Positions 60,966 through 64,000 of a stretch of 64,000 bases of DNA are shown piece after piece (within the stretch, counting starts at the first letter, position 1; every line of letters begins with the position of its first letter). The notes under the pieces were generated by a model, which was not told the origin of the DNA, ran no database searches, and saw nothing but the letters and a program-made list of their open reading frames with translations. A program made the translations under genes and the position numbers. Source of the stretch: RUG14199 sp964629225 (GTDB lineage: Bacteria > Bacillota > Clostridia > Oscillospirales > CAG-272); contig CAZVQC010000004.1 in assembly GCA_964629225.1 (NCBI GenBank), forward strand, positions 41,103 to 105,102. The letters run 5' to 3'.

Positions 60966-61001
60966 AAAAAGCACTGTGCCGGTACCGGCACAGTGCTTTT
61001 T
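60966..61001. terminator. Perfect 36-bp palindrome, bidirectional terminator
   Basis: AAAAAGCACTGTGCCGGT and its exact reverse complement meet with no spacer at 60983/60984. It ends with five T on each strand, between the convergent GH20 gene and phosphoglycerol transferase gene. In RNA it gives about a 16-bp stem with a tight loop. Confidence 0.88.
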
Positions 61002-61013
61002 AACATAATTCAG

Positions 61014-62567
61014 TTACTTGCTCTTTTTGGAATTCTGTCCGTAGAGGAAATTTGTGTCGTACATGTATGAATTCGTGCTTTGAAGCTCGTTGAAGGTGGC
61101 GAATCCGTACTTTTCCGACAGTGTCATTTCACCGGAGAACAGATTCACCCCAAGACCCAGTCGCTCTCCGGGTATCTCCACTCCCATAGCCGCTAAGGTT
61201 GAGGGGAACATATCGAACTGGGAGAGATCCCGCTCTTTGGTCTTTATCGGCTCCACTGCGGAATTGATAAAGCAGTTGTAGACACGGCGCTCGTAGCTCT
61301 CGTCTGAGATGATGGCAGACACTGTCTCAAAGTCCATGCTGATATGGTCGCCGGAGATAACTATTGCTGTGTTTTCGTAGAAATCCTGCTCCTGTATCCA
61401 CTCGATGAATGATGCAAGCTGGCGGCTGGCGCAGGAATAGACGTTCACGTACTGCTCTTCGTATTCGTCATCGCAAAGATCGCAAACATAGCCCTTTGGG
61501 GAATGGGTGTCCACCGTCAGAGTGTAGAATGCGAAGGGCTCATCCTTGCTTGCAAGCTCCGTTAAGGTCTGCTTTGAGTACTCATACAAATACTCGTCCT
61601 CCATGCCCCACCAGACGAAATAGTCCTCCGGGATGAGCCCGGACTCATGGGCGGTGTGGATGTCGCGGATCTCATCGACGCCGTGCTGACCGAAATACTT
61701 GGAGCGACCTCCGAAGGATGCATCCGAGCCCAACACCAAGGTCTGGTAGTACCCGTTGTCACTCAAGATATCGGTAATGGAAGTGACTCCCGGCAAGAAT
61801 TCCGAATAGTCTCCGTAGGTGTTGCTGTCAATTGGGATCATAAGGGGGATGCCGGATGTCTGAGATACCATTGCAGCAATGGTCCAGGTGGCACCGCTCG
61901 CCTGAAAACAACCTCCTACTCCGTCGGTGGTGGAGAAATTCACGTTGTTTTTCGCAAGTTCTAAAAGCTCCGGCATGGCGTTGTTTTCAAGAACGCCGCC
62001 TTCCTCCTTCGAAAAGAAGGTGTTTTCCATGGACTCAAGGTAGATGTAGATGAGGTTTCGCTTTTTTTCGGGAAATGACAGCGCCACGTCCTCCGGAAAA
62101 ACGTATTCATCCTCATAAAATTTGCTGTCGGTCGTCATTTTCACGATATATTCGGGAATGCCGAGATACGTGGAGGAGTGGAACAGCAGTGCAAAGAGCA
62201 GCACTACCGCGATCAATGACGATGCAGTCTTGTTTAGAGGATAGAATTTGATCCGTATCTTCCGTCCGATATTCAAAAACAGCGATGACGCAGATCTGAA
62301 AAAGAGAAGAAACAGAGTCAGAGCGGAAAATATAACCGTCGGGGGAATTGCGTAATTGTAGTAGCTGAGCATAATTTCTTCCGCGGTTCCGGAGAGGTCG
62401 GAAAACAGAGTAAAGAGCACCGAGTCGAATCCGGTGTCTCCGTATTTCATTCCGAACCACCGTGCGGAAAAGAGCGCCGCATATGCAACTATCACTATTA
62501 GGCTGACTAAGATGACGTAGATCACCTTGCCCACGGTCCTTAAAGTGCGTTTCTTCGGATCCTTCAT
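61014..62567 (-). CDS. Membrane phosphoglycerol transferase of the OpgB/LtaS sulfatase-fold family
   Basis: A 517-aa polytopic enzyme with about five membrane helices (15-35, 45-70, 78-92, 115-133) and a large extracellular sulfatase-type domain. The catalytic segment IYLESMENTF has a metal-ligand Glu (about 178), the probable nucleophile Thr227 lies in SGATWTIAAM, and GDHISM provides metal-binding Asp/His. The GATWTIAAMVSQTSGIPL pattern resembles OpgB more than LtaS (GQGKTSDSE). The product is probably a glycerol-phosphate-modified polymer such as teichoic acid or an exopolysaccharide. Start ATG 62567 overlaps the upstream gene's stop as ATGA. Confidence 0.85.
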   Translation of the reverse strand: MKDPKKRTLRTVGKVIYVILVSLIVIVAYAALFSARWFGMKYGDTGFDSVLFTLFSDLSGTAEEIMLSYYNYAIPPTVIFSALTLFLLFFRSASSLFLNIGRKIRIKFYPLNKTASSLIAVVLLFALLFHSSTYLGIPEYIVKMTTDSKFYEDEYVFPEDVALSFPEKKRNLIYIYLESMENTFFSKEEGGVLENNAMPELLELAKNNVNFSTTDGVGGCFQASGATWTIAAMVSQTSGIPLMIPIDSNTYGDYSEFLPGVTSITDILSDNGYYQTLVLGSDASFGGRSKYFGQHGVDEIRDIHTAHESGLIPEDYFVWWGMEDEYLYEYSKQTLTELASKDEPFAFYTLTVDTHSPKGYVCDLCDDEYEEQYVNVYSCASRQLASFIEWIQEQDFYENTAIVISGDHISMDFETVSAIISDESYERRVYNCFINSAVEPIKTKERDLSQFDMFPSTLAAMGVEIPGERLGLGVNLFSGEMTLSEKYGFATFNELQSTNSYMYDTNFLYGQNSKKSK

Positions 62568-62875
62568 TCTTTCGTCACCTTGACACCCTTGTGGATCAGC
62601 GCGGCAACGCATCCCACTATCACGGCGGCAGGGATGGCGATCACCATGTAATTGAGCATGATAGAGGGCGACATATCCCCGCTGTAGAGGGTAAGCCCCG
62701 AATCCGCAGTTTCAAAAACGAATTTCTTAAAGACGGCGCAGACCACGTTAATTGCCACGTTACTCACTGCATACAAGTACACACAACTCCTTTTGGCAAT
62801 ATGTCCGCCGCATATCCGGTCGCAAATACAAACGGATATCACCGCAGGAAAAAACAGAGAAATGAAAAGAAGCAT
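62564..62875 (-). CDS. Small three-helix membrane protein coupled to the phosphoglycerol transferase
   Basis: A 103-aa membrane protein starting at ATG 62875 (MLLFISLFFPAVISV), with AGGAGG nine bases upstream. Helices at about 2-20, 31-50 and 72-96; two Cys in CICDRICGGH could be redox or metal-linked. It overlaps the downstream enzyme by 4 bp, so they are translationally coupled and likely function together. No family recognised. Confidence 0.72.
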   Translation of the reverse strand: MLLFISLFFPAVISVCICDRICGGHIAKRSCVYLYAVSNVAINVVCAVFKKFVFETADSGLTLYSGDMSPSIMLNYMVIAIPAAVIVGCVAALIHKGVKVTKE

Positions 62876-62915
62876 TTCCGCTGACCTCCTTGTCTTTTTG
62901 TTGTTTAATGTAGCA

Positions 62916-62944
62916 ATTATACTCCTTCGGTCGAAAAAAGTCAA
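62916..62944 (-). promoter_or_regulatory. Promoter of the small membrane protein/phosphoglycerol transferase operon
   Basis: Minus-strand TTGACT (62939-62944), 17-bp spacer, TATAAT (62916-62921). Confidence 0.85.
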
Positions 62945-63174
62945 TCGATTTTTATGTGTTCGTTCTGATGCTTGTGTGAAGATCCTCTAAAAAACGGAAT
63001 GAAATGCCCCTTGCGAGTCGGATCGGGAATACCTCCTTCCTTTATTTGGCAGAAAAACCGAAAAGCCGGACTGGGATCACTTGGGTTTTGCCCGAAGGCG
63101 TGATATACTGTCGCATAAGGGGATTTCTGTCGGATCCCTTTTGATGGGAAGCTATCTTCCGGGAGAAGGACTTT
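62945..63174. other. Noncoding region at the start of the AT-rich right end
   Basis: No gene. A possible plus-strand promoter (TTGGGT, 17-bp spacer, TATACT at 63107-63112) is followed by small hairpins (GGGGAT/GATCCC and GGAAG/CTTCC) and a T run at 63172-63176, the outline of a short RNA. Support is weak. Confidence 0.3.
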
Positions 63175-63318
63175 TTATTTGGCGGCGGATCGAAAAAGCG
63201 TTGCTTTCAAATCTTTTTCGATGCCGGAGTTGCTTCCGTTATCACCGTTGATCACGTTCCAACCAATGATGCAACCGGTAGCCACCGCAAGAATTATAAC
63301 TATGTTCTTAAACTTCAT
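63175..63318 (-). CDS. Tiny membrane-anchored protein, unknown function
   Basis: A 47-aa open frame starting MKFKNIVIILAVATGC, with AAAGGATA upstream: one hydrophobic helix (about 5-20), then an Asn/Ser-rich tail and a short charged end. Not recognised. It could be a lipoprotein-like peptide (ATGC before the cleavage point) but the lipobox is imperfect. A terminator lies just upstream (63357-63395), so it would need a promoter in between, and none is clear. Confidence 0.35.
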   Translation of the reverse strand: MKFKNIVIILAVATGCIIGWNVINGDNGSNSGIEKDLKATLFRSAAK

Positions 63319-63356
63319 TCTCATTATCCTTTCCGCAAAAACAAACTGTGTTACGC

Positions 63357-63395
63357 AAAAATACGAGGGTCTGTACTGGCTGCAGTCCCTCGTAT
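63357..63395 (-). terminator. Minus-strand terminator 1
   Basis: ATACGAGGG/CCCTCGTAT arms (63361-63369 and 63387-63395) followed on the minus strand by TTTTT. Confidence 0.75.
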
Positions 63396-63596
63396 CATTA
63401 GTACCGGAAGGAATTTATCCGGTATGCTCCAAAAAGACAGACAACCGAACATTTTCCTTTGGTTTGCGTTGTCATCTATTATTATCGTTTCGTTGGATAT
63501 GTTGAACTGCCTGAAACCGCATTTTGCGAAATTACAGAGCAGACACAAGAAAAGGCGTATCGGTTGAATATCTCCCGAAACCGCTGTCTGCTTAAC

Positions 63597-63624
63597 AAAA
63601 AAGAGCAAGGCACAAACCTTGCTC
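63597..63624 (-). terminator. Minus-strand terminator 2
   Basis: GAGCAAGG/CCTTGCTC arms (63603-63610 and 63617-63624) around a 6-nt loop, followed on the minus strand by TTTTTT. Confidence 0.85.
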
Positions 63625-63671
63625 GGTACATAACGAATAAGACGAAAGAAAGACGAAAAGAAAAAGAAAAT

Positions 63672-63717
63672 AAAAAAATCGAGTATTCATAAAGTCAAAT
63701 CCCTTAAGAATACTCGA
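63672..63717 (-). terminator. Minus-strand terminator 3
   Basis: TCGAGTATTC/GAATACTCGA arms (63679-63688 and 63708-63717) with a 19-nt loop, followed on the minus strand by seven T. Confidence 0.75.
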
Positions 63718-63794
63718 TATGGTGCGAATATTCATAACCAACCTAATTAGAATGCTATAAATCCGGTGCGAATACACATATTTAATCCGCACAT

Positions 63795-63823
63795 TTGTCT
63801 TTTTCATCGGCTTTTCGTAAAAT
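63795..63823 (+). promoter_or_regulatory. Promoter of the edge gene
   Basis: TTGTCT (63795-63800), 17-bp spacer, TAAAAT (63818-63823), 29 bp before the GTG. Confidence 0.7.
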
Positions 63824-63852
63824 GTAATCAGTAAATACGAGGAGGCTATTAG

Positions 63853-64000
63853 GTGAAAAGAGAAAAATATTATTTGGCATTAGACGATTTTGAAAAGCGA
63901 CTTATTATCAACTGCTTGAATGAAATGAGGAATGCTTTGATAGCTAAAGGCAAGTACACCGATGCGGTTGATGAATTACTAATCAAATTTGCAAACGCCA
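63853..64000 (+). CDS. Small conserved-looking protein, start only (cut by window edge)
   Basis: Starts at GTG 63853 after GAGGAGG; 49 codons are visible before the right edge. The reading MKREKYYLALDDFEKRL then IINCLNEMRN and KYTDAVDELLIKFANA is a charged, helical protein with no motif. I recall similar short proteins beside mobile-element genes in gut Firmicutes, but that cannot be tested here. Its A/T-rich codons differ from the core genes to the left. Confidence 0.6.
   Translation, partial: MKREKYYLALDDFEKRLIINCLNEMRNALIAKGKYTDAVDELLIKFANA

Larger units (their letters stand above)
63319..63852. other. AT-rich region with stacked minus-strand terminators and short repeats
   Basis: No gene supported in 534 bp. 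It holds the three minus-strand terminators listed below and a 10-bp direct repeat GGTGCGAATA at 63721-63730 and 63765-63774. Open frames here are short, rich in Phe/Leu/Ser and lack ribosome sites. It separates core genes from the short plus-strand gene at the edge. Confidence 0.55.

Noticed and set aside
63340..63840. CRISPR array suspected from repeats near the right edge
   Set aside because: Only two copies of a 10-bp direct repeat and unrelated hairpins; no regular repeat-spacer pattern.

Overview
The window reads as a chromosomal segment of an anaerobic, low-to-mid GC Gram-positive bacterium of the class Clostridia, probably a spore-former. The evidence is a pyruvate:ferredoxin oxidoreductase, an oxygen-independent class III ribonucleotide reductase (NrdD/NrdG), a SpoIIE-type sporulation phosphatase, the Firmicute gene orders yybS-gdpP-rplI-dnaB and rimP-nusA-ylxR-ylxQ-infB, strong AGGAGG-type ribosome sites, frequent TTG/GTG starts and many TTGACA/TATAAT promoters with 17-bp spacers. 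The species cannot be named from sequence alone. No rRNA, tRNA, CRISPR array, intact insertion sequence or complete prophage was seen.

Layout. 1-14.5 kb, mostly minus strand: truncated nifJ, 8-oxoguanine glycosylase, mnmE, an RNHCP zinc protein, pncC, nrdG, cysS, a CPBP protease, trxB and nrdD. NrdD carries a fused C-terminal glutaredoxin-like domain and has a pair of NrdR-box-like palindromes upstream. On the plus strand a tandem glycine riboswitch with terminator controls a sodium/amino-acid symporter. 14.6-23 kb, plus strand: greA, spoIIE, a DUF1275 protein, and a MarR regulator with a heterodimeric ABC exporter. 23-29 kb: a membrane-anchored foldase-like protein, then a PhoB/PhoR-type two-component system followed by a Na/phosphate cotransporter with a Pho-box-like promoter. 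29-34 kb, minus strand: dnaB, rplI, gdpP and yybS. 34-39 kb, plus strand: murD and three consecutive M42 metallopeptidases. 39-41 kb: an AT-rich gene-poor stretch, then an operon of small zinc-ribbon/membrane proteins.

41.5-45.7 kb, plus strand: uvrB, a YitT-like membrane protein, a sirtuin and a lipoprotein. 45.8-54 kb, minus strand: the proline genes proC/proA/proB and the rimP-to-infB translation operon. 54-63 kb: a cell-envelope and metal-export neighbourhood. It holds a flavin reductase, a membrane-anchored amidase, a LytM-domain protein that has lost its zinc ligands, an SGNH lipoprotein, a NiCo-type riboswitch ahead of a CDF metal exporter, a GH20 hexosaminidase, and an OpgB/LtaS-like phosphoglycerol transferase coupled to a small membrane protein. 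From about 62.9 kb to the right edge the DNA becomes AT-rich and gene-poor, with three minus-strand terminators in a row and a short plus-strand gene running off the end; this looks like the start of an accessory region.

Most of the window is well-ordered core genome. The observations most worth checking are the intergenic element at 22985-23280 (structured, open on both strands, unexplained), the metal-ligand-less LytM protein, the NrdD-glutaredoxin fusion with its NrdR sites, the direct-repeat Pho-box promoter, the two riboswitches, the triple M42 cluster, and the right-edge region.
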